A stretch of 64,000 bases of DNA from Sipunculus nudus (taxonomy: Eukaryota > Annelida > Sipuncula > Golfingiida > Sipunculidae): the NCBI GenBank assembly GCA_026874595.1, contig CM049311.1, forward strand, positions 8,345,676 through 8,409,675. Reading direction: 5' to 3'. Of the stretch, positions 11,249-24,884 are shown piece by piece. The stretch's first letter is position 1; each line of letters starts with the position of its first letter. The position numbers and the translations under genes are program-made. A model generated the notes under the pieces. The model made no database searches. It saw only the letters and a program-made list of their open reading frames with translations, and was not told where the DNA came from.

Positions 11249-12286
11249 TTCTCACTCACACACACCAGGGGCGTATTCATTAGGGGGGGGGGGGGGGGCG
11301 CAAAGGGGCGCGCGGCCCCCACCTTTTAATTTGTTTACACTTATGCCATGCAGTAAACTACTGGCAAGTGTAATGTTTGTAAACTCACATTTATTTTTAT
11401 GTTCGATTATTAAAGTATACGCACAATATATAAAATATGGTGTTTTAAGTATATATGTATATATGCATGCCTCTCTATGGATGTGGTAATGTTATTCCGC
11501 TCGTAAAATGCAACGGTCAGTTGTATTCGGATAACGGGCCGTTTTTGAACAGCTAAAAAATTTTTAGTTAGGCCATTTTGGCACAGGCATTTTCCTCTAT
11601 TGGCCGTTCGAACAGGAAACCAGTCTGAAAAATGATCTTAATAATCTATGAAACCTGGACATGCAGCGCAAATGAACAAAACAACGAGTTGACTAAAATA
11701 ACTCTATGCGCTTCTTTTTTTAAACATTCACAGGGATATAAAATTAGACTTTGAGAAAATAATTGATATGTTTTGTCATTAAACACCCCTGGCAGATGAT
11801 GCTAATGAACCCAATGGAAAAGGACTGTAATTTCTGCCAGGGCAAATATGTGTCACTGAATTCTTTTCATCGTGTTCACCGTATTTATTAAATCAATCAT
11901 ATATTAAAATAATTGCACTGGTACTATTTCTAGTAATTTCAGTAATTGTTAAAATCAATCTAGAAAATGTAGTTGATCTGTTCCTATTATTATTCATTTG
12001 TGCATATACTAGCCTCTAATCAATATTTTACTTTGGACTGCTCTGATAAGGAAAAATCATTTTGCGAGAATCTCACGAGATCATTCCATCTCTCTTTGTC
12101 ATTTAACAGGACATTTTCATTTTTTTCTGGGTCCTGAAATGTACAGTGGAATTATATATATATATATATCACTTACTAGATGAAAAGAGGTAAAGTCCCC
12201 TCCCACCCCCCCCCCCCCCCCCCCCCCCGTGTCCCGAATTTGCATTGTGCTGCGCCCCCTATCGTCAAATCGTGGATTAGTCACTG

Positions 12287-12317
<31 letters not shown>

Positions 12318-12592
12318 CATGCGCATATACACTCACGTACATACATCGCGTTTATCTTTAAATAAACGAAATGAAATATTAACATTTTCATAACATCATG
12401 CATCAAACTTCATATATGCATATTTGTATGCCCATATTATAATCCATTTGATTTATTATTTTCTAAGACAAATAAAATGGAAGTTATGATAAAACAAAGG
12501 AACTTCAAAGCGGCGCATCCACGCGCAACAGGGCCATAATTAGACTGGATGAATTAGACTGTACGCCTTGACAGTGTGAACATCTGTTGGAT
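10857..12592. other. Intergenic with simple repeats and long G/C homopolymers
   Basis: No gene is recognised. It holds a (CT)n/(TCTG)n/(CA)n compound tract at about 11173-11272, a run of 16 G at 11283-11298 followed by a short GC-rich patch, a (TA)n tract at 12154-12169, a run of 23 C at 12206-12228, and (CA)n at about 12287-12312. The patches beside the G and C runs (GGGGCGCAAAGGGGCGCG; GCTGCGCCCCCTATCG) may be ends of old retroelements, but I cannot name a family. The remainder is AT-rich unique DNA. Confidence 0.6.
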
Positions 12593-13131
12593 TGTCCTGT
12601 GACATTGACCTTTGACTTTATGACTTTTTTCTTTAAAAAAGTGGGTCTTGTGACCTTAACCTTTCACATTGTGACCTCAAAATCAACAGGATTCTTCTCC
12701 TTCAAGGCGATATGTGAAAGATCTCAGATTTCGGATGAAAGTTTGACTAAAATGCGTCCGCAAACTTTTGAAAGTGGTGGGTTCTACACGTGTCATTTGC
12801 CTTTGACCTTGTGCATGGGATCAAATCAAATTATCGTTTCCAACAGGTAAGTGACCCTGTAATATAAAACATGGAAGGTTTGGGATGAAATCTTTGGCTC
12901 CGGTTGCCCAAAAGCTTTTGATAGAAGTGGATCTTGTGACATTGGCCTTTGACATTGTGTTCTCAACATCAAAGTTTTCCCGTATATGTTATATCTGAAA
13001 GAAGGTTTTGATCAAACAGCATAAAAATTTGCTTAAAAGCGTCCAAAAGCCAGTACGGACGGAGGGGCGGAGGCATTATTATTTATCCCCTCGTTCAACT
13101 TTGTTACAAGAGGATGATAAAACGAAGTAAT
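12593..13131. repeat. Dispersed mollusc-type repeat (GACCTTTGAC family)
   Basis: Multiple copies of GTGACATTGACCTTTGAC-like phrases (12599, 12650, 12800, 12938) alternate with CTCAAAATCAACAGGA-type linkers. The block ends in a purine-rich GGACGGAGGGGCGGAGG stretch and a closing CAAGAGGATGATAA. I associate this style of repeat (alternating 'gtgacctttgacctt' phrases ending in GGACGGACGG) with mollusc genomes; that link is from memory, not a search. No conserved coding capacity is visible. Confidence 0.55.
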
Positions 13132-15038
13132 ATTGGTTTTAAATGGGTCAGCTAGTAAATCGTAGTAAACATTGCACATGTTGAATCATAGACATGCAGA
13201 CTAAAAAGGTGTATGTCCTGTACAGGTAAGGTGAGCAGAGTGCAAGAGAGGAGGAGGGGGGGGGGGCGTTAATGCCCGTGCTGGTATATCTATATATACA
13301 CAGTAGTTACTTCATCATTTCCTGCAGTGTCCTCGCAGCATAAAAGCGAAATCCCTATACATAAGGTCTGATGAAATTCTATGAGCGAATTGTTGACAGT
13401 TGTTTCCGCTTGGCCGAAGTGAGGGCATTTCAATTAACAGTGAATTCCGGATTCCACGCCAATATCTATTTATCGCCGGGTATACTCGCATGTCAAAACT
13501 GTTATCATAAATACCAATTTTAAATTATCGACACAATCAGTGAAATTAAGATGCGCATGCGTGAAAAGACTTCAAAGTGGTCCCGACAAATATGATTACA
13601 AGGGGTCGAGTAACTTGGGGTTGTGTATGAACTTGCATTGTTGAATAACTTTATTGTACGAGAGACGGAAGCAAAATTGAAATTGACATATCAGGATTTC
13701 GTATCTCATGAAAGGTTTTCGTGAGGTGAACTCAAGTACAGAGTCTATCATAAGAGAGCAACAATTTTCACTGGCCCATCATTATGGATTTACTTCGATG
13801 GCAGAGTTACGCTGACGAGCTTTTGTGCCATACCTGTCCACAATATTGCTGAAATGAACATCAAAGGCACCGCGGGAGCGCGTTGGCTGTGAATATGAGG
13901 TGATCAGATTTCATTGCGTTGCCCTGAAATGTACAAGTCCTTGCTCATTTCTATTCACTCATTCATTTCATAGTCACCACGCATCTGCTCTTGGCTTTCC
14001 ATCTAACCATGTGAAAAGTTCCGGCTTGGCTTCGCAGAACATGGTTTTCCCGCGCATGCGTCCCAAGAGACGCGGAACAGGTAAAACCAACCATTTGGAA
14101 AGTTAATTATTCCAAGATGTATTGAATAATAAAACGCTGATGGCGGTAATGCAGCGGAGCACATCGGTTGGTTCCACATCGCTGGCCACCATACGTCAAG
14201 GTCCGTTACAGATTTCTGTTCTTTCGGATTTTGCTCACCTGTTCTTTTCAATTTGTGCGTTGGTCCTTGTAGTTTATATTGTTCAGGTATTATGTGAATT
14301 GATGACTGAGAGTTGTTTACTTGTCTGAAATTTTACTTTATCTTGAATTTGAAAATTTTGCCTCAAGTGGCCACGCTTCCCGTTAAATAATTTTCTATGC
14401 ACGAGCACCTGTTCTGGTGTATTAAGTCATGCCCTTTCTGGCTATATGCATGCTTAGTTATATATACCTGTGGGTATAATGGAAGGAAAAAATGCCTTTA
14501 CATGACAAAACGACAGAGGTGCTTATACAATTATTCCGCTTTATCATTAAACAAATTTTAAAAAATGCTTTTATTATAAAACTTTTCATTATTTGTACTG
14601 TTATATATTTATTATACATTGATATTTTCAATTTTTTTCGTGTTCACTAAGCATGTTAAACAACTAAATAAATAAAGAACATCAATTAAATAAAACATAT
14701 TGCGGAATAACAAGAAATCGGCTGATATAATATTCCAATTTAAACATGACACATGTAATAACAATATTTTCATTTACATTAAAATATATTTACTATATAA
14801 TTTTACTGTTATCTCTCATTATCAGTCAAGAATAGTTTCAAGATGAATACACTATAACTCAATCTGAATAATGTCGTGCATGAACAACAGTTTAGATATT
14901 AAGAAACTGAACCATAATACTTCATCCTTCCTAAACCAACTGTGTAATGTGGAATGTATAGTTACAGGGAATACTTTATGGACGTATACTATAGGGCACA
15001 TTTGATCAATATATTCTGTACGAATTTGTTTATATTTA

Positions 15039-15044
<6 letters not shown>
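13132..15044. other. Intergenic; moderately balanced unique DNA 13300-14300, then AT-rich
   Basis: No gene is recognised. A run of 11 G lies at 13256-13266. From about 13300 to 14300 the composition is more balanced than its neighbours, with short overlapping frames on both strands around 13900-14330 that lack coding signatures. From 14330 the sequence becomes strongly AT-rich. Confidence 0.5.
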
Positions 15045-15088
<44 letters not shown>

Positions 15089-15212
15089 CAGTTGTATATA
15101 TATTGATGGAAAATGACACAAATAATGTGTGTCAAGTGTGAAGAATATGATTTTGTTTAATGTAATATAATAATAATGACAATGATAGTAATAAAAACAA
15201 TAATATATTATT

Positions 15213-15262
<50 letters not shown>

Positions 15263-15264
15263 AT
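15045..15264. repeat. (TA)n and (ATT)n microsatellites
   Basis: A TA tract lies at about 15045-15078 and an ATT/TTA trinucleotide tract at about 15206-15264, the latter interrupted once by a longer T run. They are separated by AT-rich unique sequence. Confidence 0.85.
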
Positions 15265-15639
15265 TATCTTCAATACATCCTTTTGAAGAGTTTCGTAATA
15301 TCCATTAATATAACATCAATGTAATATGCATTGACAAATATGACAAATTTAAATAAATTTCACTTCAAATGTATACCTGCTACAGAGACATTTAAAGAGA
15401 TATTAAGTGTGCACAACATGGTCACACAAAATATAACGATATTAAAATACAAAAATTAGATGTCGCCTGAAGAAAATATAATGAGATTATATATCTAAAT
15501 GCAAAACATCTCTCATGGGAGGTCACTTCTAAGTAAATCAGTTTTCTGAAACAATTTCGAAAGAATCTTGCTGTCCAATTTCACTGTATTCCAAGCTATT
15601 ACAGCACGATTCTCGCCATATATAGGGAACAAAAAGGTC

Positions 15640-16500
15640 AACGATTCAGTTTCTTAAATTCTTGAGAACTCTTTTTCGGAAGTTTGAGTATTTTTTTATA
15701 TATTTTTTTTGAAGAATGCAAATATGACACTGCGGTCGCGAGAAGTAGCTGAGATTGTGCCTGTGTGTGGACTGAAGCGTTCTGTATAGTGTAGGGGGGT
15801 TGATTACGTCGTTAGCGGGGGGTTGTCTCTTACAGCGCACGATCACCCCCTCCCACATGTCTCCATATTGTCAACCTTACCCCCCGGAGCGCGGGGGCCG
15901 GGGCTGTCACCCTCCCCTTTGTAGTTCCCCCTGCCCCTTATTATACCTGAGGATAACCCCGCCTGCTACAATACGGTTTGCGAGCATCCCAGCATATTGG
16001 AAACATGACCTGTACCTGAGTGTTCCCTTCGCTTCGTTAGCGGGAAAAGCCCTCCTGGATGCGATGGAAACAAAGCCACTGCTTCTAAGCTCATGCTTAC
16101 GCAGTATGACACAAGCTGAACGAGTGATCAACCGCGTCATGATACGCGGCTGACTGAATCGAAGGCCCTGAGGCGATCCATGGAGTGAGAGTCCCTCGCC
16201 AATTAGCAAATTGGAGATCCCGCCCCGGCCTGTCCAGCCCACTTGCGACCATCCCCGGTTCAATATGGTTCGACATAACCTGCAGAGATACCGCTCTCAT
16301 CTTGTTTTCTTCTACATCTGTCATGGCAGCGTCCCCCGGCTATCTCCTAATCAGCTGTTATTATCACCGCAAGAAAGTATACACACCTCTCTGCGGCGAC
16401 CAAACGCCATTCACTCTAACTAGGTCCGCATGCACAGAAAAAGGAAAGTTAGGCACGCTCCACAGGGTTAGATATTGCAAATGATAACCTTGCCTCGTTC
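15640..16500. other. GC-richer unique island, unknown function
   Basis: This island is clearly richer in GC than the 1 kb on either side, with a peak around 15790-15960 (GGAGCGCGGGGGCCGGGG). Overlapping frames of 70-118 codons exist on both strands, but none shows a domain, convincing splice sites or one-strand codon bias. It is one of several such islands in the desert and a reasonable candidate cis-regulatory or non-coding RNA region. Sequence alone does not decide. Confidence 0.35.
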
Positions 16501-19500
16501 TCGCTTCAGGCACCTCATTTCTACATCTGTGCTGCTTATTTTCATGACATGTCTACAACAATAATCTATATATAAATAACGGAGACGTCTCTCTCTCTCT
16601 CTCAGCTGTGGACTTTTACGTATCCCCACTCTTTTGCATTCACGAAGTGAGAGGTTCGTATATTGCAGAGACCACGTGACGTATGCTGAGGTATATATGG
16701 ACAGCTAAACAAGAGGTCTCATTTTTTTTACAATGACCAGCGGTTTACGTTAAATGGCCTGTGAATTATATACTAAGAATATGCATAAAATAAGTAGAAT
16801 CAATTGCATAAAGGTAGCACTAAATGTAAATTATACAGATGTTATGTTAAATAAATACAAGATAGAAAAGAAATTAAGAAATAATTCTTAAACTTGGCTA
16901 ATAAGATATTTATATATATTTATACAGCCAGACTTTGAAATATCTATAATTCGATTTATATGGTTATTATTGTTTAAATTATCATTGCTTATATATGTAT
17001 ATTACACAATAATTTTATTTTAGTGGGAAAATAATCAGAACAGTTAACATTCACCTTGCATGCAAGGTCTGCCTGAATGAAAATTTAAAAATATTCAATG
17101 AGCAATTTTTATATTATATTTACTTTAGATTAATTACATATTTTCAGACATTTGAGAATATTTTGATTGATGTATTTAGATGAGAATTTCATTCACCGAG
17201 ACTCATTCAGCGAGGTCACCGTTCCTTATACACAATATGCAGTGATAACCTCCGTAACCCTGAAACCTGAATCCAACAACTGGACAAATGGGCTTAAGAA
17301 ACTTATAGGATTTGTTCCATGAGAAACAAGGGATAACACATTCCCTTGAAATCGACGGAGCTAGCTAAGCCTGTGAGACTTTATTTTCAAATAATACCTT
17401 CAGCCATAGTTTTTCTATACATGCGGTTATATCGCGATGTTTCAATAGGCAGAGATCAGTATAGCATAGCGTCCAATTATAAAGGTTGGGTGAATTCGGG
17501 TTCGCTTTTGACCGCTGACTAATCCCATTTTAATTGTCATCGTAGCTGCTCGGGGGGAGCTAAATGGCCTCGTTTGTCGGCAATACATAGGCATGTTAGA
17601 AAAAGGGAATAATCATCCAACTGGTGACTGTAAAGTCTTACTCTCTGTTATGTCATTGGTAAGTGACAGCCCATAACGCCTGGACGAGCACTCGGGTTTT
17701 AAGGAGAAATGCCGCGGCTTTGACTCATAAGCTCCAGCAGAATCACAGATTATCGGATCTATGTGCAAGGGCTAAATGAAACATGCGCGGAGAATGCACC
17801 CACCTCCTGTCGTCTGCTGTACATGCATGGTGAATTCGCTCAAGGTCTGATTAAGAATACAACACCGCACTGCTAATCCGACAGGTGAGATGAACATAAT
17901 AGATTTACATTGCAAAGATACTTTTAATAACAGCTAAAATCTATAGTCTAAAATAACCGGTCGCCAAGAAAAAAAAAATCGGGAAAAATTGTTGTGGGTT
18001 ATCCAGACGATATATATTCTCTTAACTGACTGTATGCGAGGTATATATATACTCCGTTTCCACACCCGTGTCCGCATTATTTCACAATAAAACTTTCATG
18101 AATATATTTTACAAATATATATTAATTCGCCCCGAAGTACATATAAATGCAGATGTTTCGCCAAATTCATGAACAATATAAATAAATATAGTATATATTT
18201 GACCTGTGTATTGTTAATGGTTGAAATTCTATTATTTATTATTGCCTTTCATTTTGATTATCAATTCGATTATTGCAAACAATCAAATTATTCTGTGCTT
18301 TATAGACGTTTTCTTCCCTGATTATGCTAAGATTAACATTATACAATACATATGCATGCATATATGTATACCTATAAGGATCGACGATCCTTAATGAACA
18401 TCGATTAATAAAGGGTGATTATTGTACTTTTTAGTAGTTTGTGACGAGGGACCTCTTGGCTATATATTATAAATATAGCCCCTACAAGAATCAGGTCCAT
18501 ATAAAAAAAGGATATATGACATCAAGCAGGACCATTCCTGGTAGATTTTCTGATAGATTTTGTATAAGAATCACTGTATCTTTAATAAAGACATAAAGGG
18601 AATGTCAAATTGTCAATCAATCAACCAGTTGAAACAATCAGCCGTTCTGATGCCATCAGCATGAAGCGTGCACGTGGTCGAGAATTTAAATCATCTGCAC
18701 GTTAACCACTGAACGACCACTGTATACAAACATTAGGACAACGTTTTGACAAATTTTCTAACTGAAAAAAAAATATCGAAATTTTGTCGATAATTGATCT
18801 ACAAACCTGGGTTCATAAGCGATGTAAATATTTCTATCTCTGTTTAACAAACACTGTATATATATATGAAGATATAAAATGATTTTATTAGCGACCACGT
18901 CCATGAACTTACACCATGACCCCAAGTTGGTAAACTTTCTTTTTATAAAGAATGGCAGGAGATATAGCATCATCGAAGTTAATGCAAATGTTGGTCATAT
19001 GTCTCGCATTCGAAATTAAGGTTTTCGCCACTTACATCGGCAAATTTTTGACGGAGGGAAACTCGTATCTTTTTACCGCTTTCACAAATGTTTGAAAATC
19101 CAAATTGTCTATAGCCACAATGTTGAACTTTTCACATATATATATATCTTATATATATAGTCTTCTCTTATGTTTGTTCGAATGGCAACTTTTGTTTTAA
19201 TTTCGGGAAGCTCAACTTATAGTCTATTGGCCAAGTATAAGTCTGTATCAGACTGAGGGCTATATATATACAATATAGTCTTCTTCTGGATAAAAGCTGT
19301 GTGAAATCCTTTATATCCACGGGAATGAGTCTTAGGCGGCTGAGCGAATTTTGATCTAGTTATACAGGACGCTGTATTTACTTGGACACTTTGTTGTCTT
19401 TTACTATAACAACCTTAAGTCTGGAAAACGTTTGTCCACAGAAGCAAAGAATAATTCTCCTTCTAATAGCCGTTAATGGTTCCGCTTGAATGATTCTGTG

Positions 19501-20138
19501 CTGAATTGCTGGACGTTGAATTTATTCATTTTACCTTATAAATAATGAGTTAGTTTCATTTTCTGTGCCAAAATTGTTGAAAAGCTCCTAGAGTAAATCA
19601 AATTATTATTTCTACAAATCAAATGAAATATTTTAAAAGATCTTTGAATATCATATATGTATAAGTTATAAACCATTGCTAGTATAACAGACCTAAAACT
19701 ATCAAAACAAATCGTGGCACAATATTACTCGACAGACTTTCCTGGGATCTAGACACCGGGGTAATTATCCCATGAATGCTTTCTCATTTTTCGGACTCTC
19801 CTGTGCCTCTTTATATATATGTATGTTTTCAGTAAATGTATACACGTTCCCATATGCTATAGTTTAAGATGTTTACAGTTGTTTTGTGTTGATTCTACGT
19901 ATACATTGATATACACTATAATAAATAAGTATACATAGATCTCGCCATGAATTCACTTATCAGGTAATTTGTAAATAAGTCTGTATGTTTTCATTCGTAC
20001 TCCATAACTACGAGTGTATCTTTTCTATATGTATGAATGTTAATTGGGAGATCCAACAAGTACAAGTGTCGTATACAAGTAGAGTAAATACTATGAGCGA
20101 TATCTAAGCCTGCGTGAGGTCTTCTAGTATCACCAAAA

Positions 20139-20141
<3 letters not shown>
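16501..20141. other. AT-rich intergenic DNA, nothing recognised
   Basis: The sequence is unique and AT-rich, with small TA tracts (for example around 18850 and 19140), a short CT tract near 16589, and slightly GC-richer patches at about 17330-17900 and 18640-18720. I see no gene, RNA structure or transposon end here. Confidence 0.5.

Positions 20142-20202
<61 letters not shown>
20142..20202 (+). repeat. Compound (TA)n(GA)n microsatellite
   Basis: A TA tract (20142-20170) passes without interruption into a GA tract (20171-20202). The same compound architecture occurs at 20741 and 44921 and, in the opposite orientation, at 35053. Confidence 0.95.
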
Positions 20203-20206
<4 letters not shown>

Positions 20207-20740
20207 AGCAGAAATATGAGAGGAAATTTTTAAGACAACAAACGGACTCATATATAGGAGACAAAGAATTTTGAATTTTCATTCAGAAAATTGCTGACTA
20301 AATACTTAATATTTCAGTTTTAGAGAAGATAGAATCATGATGGAGGAAAAACAAAAGAAAATTTTTTTAGGTACTGTCATGTAGTTTAACATTAGTCCAT
20401 AAAAAGCGGATTATTGTTACTTGGGGCTTAAAACAGTGTACCTTTTAGAAATTTGTTTTTAATGTTACAAAATCATGTGAAAATGAGTGAAAAAAAAATA
20501 AAAAAATATATGTATATTATCAGAAAGATCACCGTATGTCAGGTTTAAAATAATGTATTCTTTATGGAGTCTATAATATGAATACAAACCACTTTTGTAT
20601 TGATTTTAGAGATAGGGGTTTCAAACAATTGTGATACCTTCAGGTCCTTTCGGTTTCGACACAACGAAGTTTCATACTCACCATGTGTTTGTACGTGTGA
20701 ATATGTGTGTTTCTTTAAATCAGAAACAGAGCATACCAGT

Positions 20741-20800
<60 letters not shown>
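20741..20800 (+). repeat. Compound (TA)n(GA)n microsatellite, second copy
   Basis: A TA tract (20741-20762) is followed directly by GA (20763-20800). A short third occurrence of the same junction, with few repeats, lies at about 20945-20962. Confidence 0.95.
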
Positions 20801-20802
<2 letters not shown>

Positions 20803-20807
<5 letters not shown>

Positions 20808-23800
20808 ATGGTTCATTAAAGTAAATATAATACACGAATGGGTACATATAGTATACAAAAAAACCATGCATGAAATTTTAATGCCGTGTTATAAAAAGAA
20901 TCGAAAATTCAGTTAATATAGTAATTGGTTAGATAAATAGACTTTATATATAGAGAGAGAGACACATCACTTGAACAAATAAATGTCTCATACTATATAT
21001 TGATTTATCCGTTTACAGGCATTTAGATTTTACATGCATCCATGAAATGAATCTTTGCTGCTTAAAAACTTATTTAAAATGCAGCCAACTATGCTTAAAA
21101 TACCCAAAAATGACCAGCTCGGTTTCTCTGTTGACTTTTGATCTTGTGAATTCTTTGTAATATGACACGGTTTCTGATACAAACAACCGAGGAATTCTAT
21201 TGAAGTCTTCTTAATGAATTAACACCTGACCTGTCGAATAATTAAGGAAGTAACGCAAACAGGAAAACGGAGTTCCTTTCATGATTTTTTTTCCATTTTG
21301 CTCATTGAGTGATGTCGGCATTACAAAGATGGATACATACGTCCAGACTAATTAATATTTACGGCGGGCGCGAGTGACCTGTGCAGTCCGCAGAGGATGT
21401 TCACCTGAAGCATGCGGGTGTATAATGTATATACGGTCGTGACCAATGGTAGAAAATCGTAGCGTAAAATGATCCCTCAAACGTATTGATTTCCCGTGAT
21501 TATCTATTTGTACGATTTCCATCTATATCTATAGAACCATATATAGATCCTTTTCAAAAGCTGCGATATATAAATATTATGTGCCATGTGAAAATTAAGA
21601 ATTGTATCAGGAATCGTGTGTTTGAAACTTCTATAGGTTCTGCTATATATACATTAAACAGTATTAATGATGCCATTTGATTCTATTTAAACTGATACAA
21701 TTCCCAAAAAAGATTAAATGAACATCTTTTGGAAAAGCACAGCGCACCAGATAAGCATACATTACTGATTAAAACTGCATGCATGTGTATGCTTTTTTTG
21801 CATTAATTATGCATTGAATCATTTTGTAAATATCACGTAAAGTAATGAGAGGCATAAATAAATAAAGACTCTAACGAGATATTATCTGTGGAACGTTTGA
21901 GTTGCAGATTGACCTATCGTATATATATATGCTATACCAAATACTATATATAGTAAAATAAATGATATAATATAGTGCACGTCCCCTATGTCAAGTTAAC
22001 TTTTAATCGGTATATTTTAATGCATGACACTTGGTTTAAACAATATTTATTGCAAAATAGCAAGAGGATAAGAAAACGGTGCAGGGCCTATATATTAATT
22101 CTTCTCCTCACATACAATGATCAATTCACAAGATATAATAAGACAAAAATAGAAAAATAAATAATACATGCAAATTACACCTGTGCATATGTACAATTGT
22201 AATATACAATACAAAACAGAATACAATAGGATGTGTGTTGATATATATATGTAAAAGTAATATGTAAAAGTATACATATTTTGTGTTTGTGTTTTAGCGC
22301 CTATCGAGCCATCTGGGTGCCCTTAATCAGTTCAGAATCGATTTGTTGATATTAAAAACTCTTGGACATGCATAAATAGGTCAGTTATCTCACAGGATAG
22401 GATTCGCTTCTATATAATAAAATGTCTATAGTTCTTTGTTCTGTACTAATTTTTCTGAAAAGGTCAGGTCTTTCCTGGCTATAAAGATCACAAATCAAAA
22501 AGAAATGCTCCGGGGTATCGATGCCATTGCCGCATGGACTTAAAAAAAAGGATTATCAATACAGAACAGATGCGATTTCAGCGAGCTATACAAGCTAGCC
22601 TCATCCTAGTGTGTTAGATCTGAGCTGGCCTGCCACCCTCAAAATGACTGAAATATAATATGCATGACTCTTAAAGAAAACAAATACAGTGATTTATGTA
22701 AAAACAAATACCGCATAATTATTACTTGAAGATATAAATACTAAATGCTCATATTGTAATGTATAATATAATGAAGGTTCAACAAACACTAGTATAAAAA
22801 ACACCTCAGGTACATAGCCAGGCACTAAAATGTCTACGGGGAATCGTGTCGTGTTTTGGTATATATACATGCATATATCAACCCATGCAGTTAACATTTA
22901 CTAAATGGCCATGTATAAGTAAATACGTCGGGTACAGATATAGATCCCGTGCGCTGGATCGCACACTTCTATAGTATACCACCCTGCAGGCGTCCCTAAT
23001 GAAAGAGCAAAAGTGATCCACCCACGTTCAATAGCTGCTCACTCATATTCCCGACCACCAAATATTTTGACTCCCTGCAACCGGCTTCCTCAAATGCTCA
23101 AGGGCCAATTACTCCTAAATTCGATTCAGGTAATCCCACTTTTGCTGGCCCAATTGGCGGAACTGTCGACAAAGCACGCCTATTGTTTGCCCACTTTCTA
23201 CCGCTGACCTGCGTGGCTGCGGGCAGTTCCAACCCAAACCGCTAACGCGTTGAATTTTTATGCGGCTTTGTGTAGCGAATTTCTCCCGACGGAGAGATCG
23301 CTATATTCCGCCTCTGTCAACAATATGGGAAAATAATTGTAACAGGGGACAGGGTATAAGCAACTAATTATGAAGCTCCTTTATCGTGGCCTGAAAAGCG
23401 GGGACCAACTTTCGCCGCTCTTCTCAATATCGCTTTACCGTGTTCAAGTGGAGGATTTCCATTTGAAAGGCGGCCAAGTCCTGTCGGGTAAAATGAAAGT
23501 TTCCTCTCTAGATGGATAAATTTCACCACTATTGAAGGGTTGTAACATCGCTAGGTCGGCGTGAATAGGCCAACTACAATAACGGCTCACTGCCCTAGCC
23601 AGGCCAAAATTGAAATACTGACTGCATGCGTGGGAACTAAACGAACAAGTATGTATATATACATATAAGGATGCGATGTACAGATGGTAAGCTGTGACAC
23701 TAACGTTGGATATGTCTGTACAAACGGAGTGCCATATATACATTCACGTGCGCCGTTTCTCCACCTGACCAAAGAAAATGATTGCGAGTACAGGTGAGCT

Positions 23801-24514
23801 TTTTGATCTACTTGTCAAATGCGCGCACCTGTCTGCCGCTCGCGCATGCATGCGTGCACGCGCAAGCGTTCTTTGGAGAACGCTATGTAGCGAGCTATAG
23901 TGGTTATATAGCTGCGGGGCCACCATCGTTTATTTAAATTATAATCTACAGATTGACTTATACGTGAGGAAACAGATGGGGGGAGGATAATATGCCAATT
24001 GATAGTGGATTTCGCGGGAAATGCTTTAATGTAATTTGCATTCTAACGTTTCTATTGATTCCCGTATCTAAGGAGGAACCAGTTTCTTAATTATATTCTA
24101 TCAACTTCCGTTCCAACTTTTTCAACTGAACTATCGGTTTATTTATAGCTGCATGGGCATTTATACTCTCCAGGGGAGTATCAGAATTGTTTTAGGGGGT
24201 GGGAGTGGGGGTAGTGCATTGGTTAGACCATTCACACCGAGTAACTATAATAGCCTAGAACAAAGATCCACAATTACCAGAGGGGTGGGGGTTAGCCGTA
24301 AAAAATGAGGAAAGCAGTGCTGTTAAGGGTATTTTACCCGTAACAGTCGTTTAACACGCGAATACATACCGGCACGCGCGTATCAGTGTTTTAAATATAA
24401 TAAGGATATACATAAAAGTATATATGAAGGGACCACGTTTGCACGGGAGCATTCTTCTCGTATATATTTGCAGTTTTTGTTTACTTTATAGGCAAACTGC
24501 ATGTGTCATTCAGC
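20803..24514. other. Intergenic; AT-rich with a GC-richer patch at 22990-23930
   Basis: No gene is recognised. The stretch 22990-23930 is more GC-rich and unique, with alternating purine-pyrimidine words (CGCGCATGCATGCGTGCACG at about 23841). A G-rich patch lies at about 24190-24300. Overlapping short frames at 23400-23900 lack coding signatures. Confidence 0.45.
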
Positions 24515-24557
24515 CATTTCATGAAATGACTAATAATTTCGCTCATTTCTCGAAATG
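24515..24557. promoter_or_regulatory. Paired 14-bp dyads of TTCnnGAA type
   Basis: CATTTCATGAAATG at 24515-24528 is a perfect palindrome. CATTTCTCGAAATG at 24544-24557 is the same except for the central two bases. Their starts are 29 bp apart, and a degraded third half-site (GGCATTTCACGG) follows at about 24571. TTCnnGAA is the core arrangement of heat-shock-factor elements and of some other dimeric sites. Function is inferred only. Confidence 0.3.
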
Positions 24558-24884
24558 ACTGATTCACTCGGGCATTTCACGGACGACTCGAAACCTGATG
24601 ATCATTTTTATACAGTTCGCCTGCATGTAGTGTTAAATAGGCAAATCGTGTCATGGCTAATAATAAAATAGCTTACTATCCATTTCATGTGCTGTATTTG
24701 CCAAAATAATCAGCTATATAATACCCATAAATGTTTGGATTTTGCTAAAGACTCGTATTTATGTATATATTGGTCTGAGGCTTAACGGGTATTTGGTATA
24801 CTCAGGTCATGTATTTTGTCAAGAACGCTTGCAACTGCTCTAGTTACGCCTTGTTACCTTCTATCACGTCCATGTAGGTCTATA

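Noticed and set aside
11264-12330. The G16 and C23 patches as the two ends of one inverted element
   Set aside because: Apart from the homopolymers and CA tracts the flanking words do not match in reverse complement well enough to call terminal repeats.
23629-23636. CGTGGGAA as a Notch/Su(H) site upstream of PRDM1
   Set aside because: A single 8-bp match is expected by chance in a window this size; no clustering supports it.
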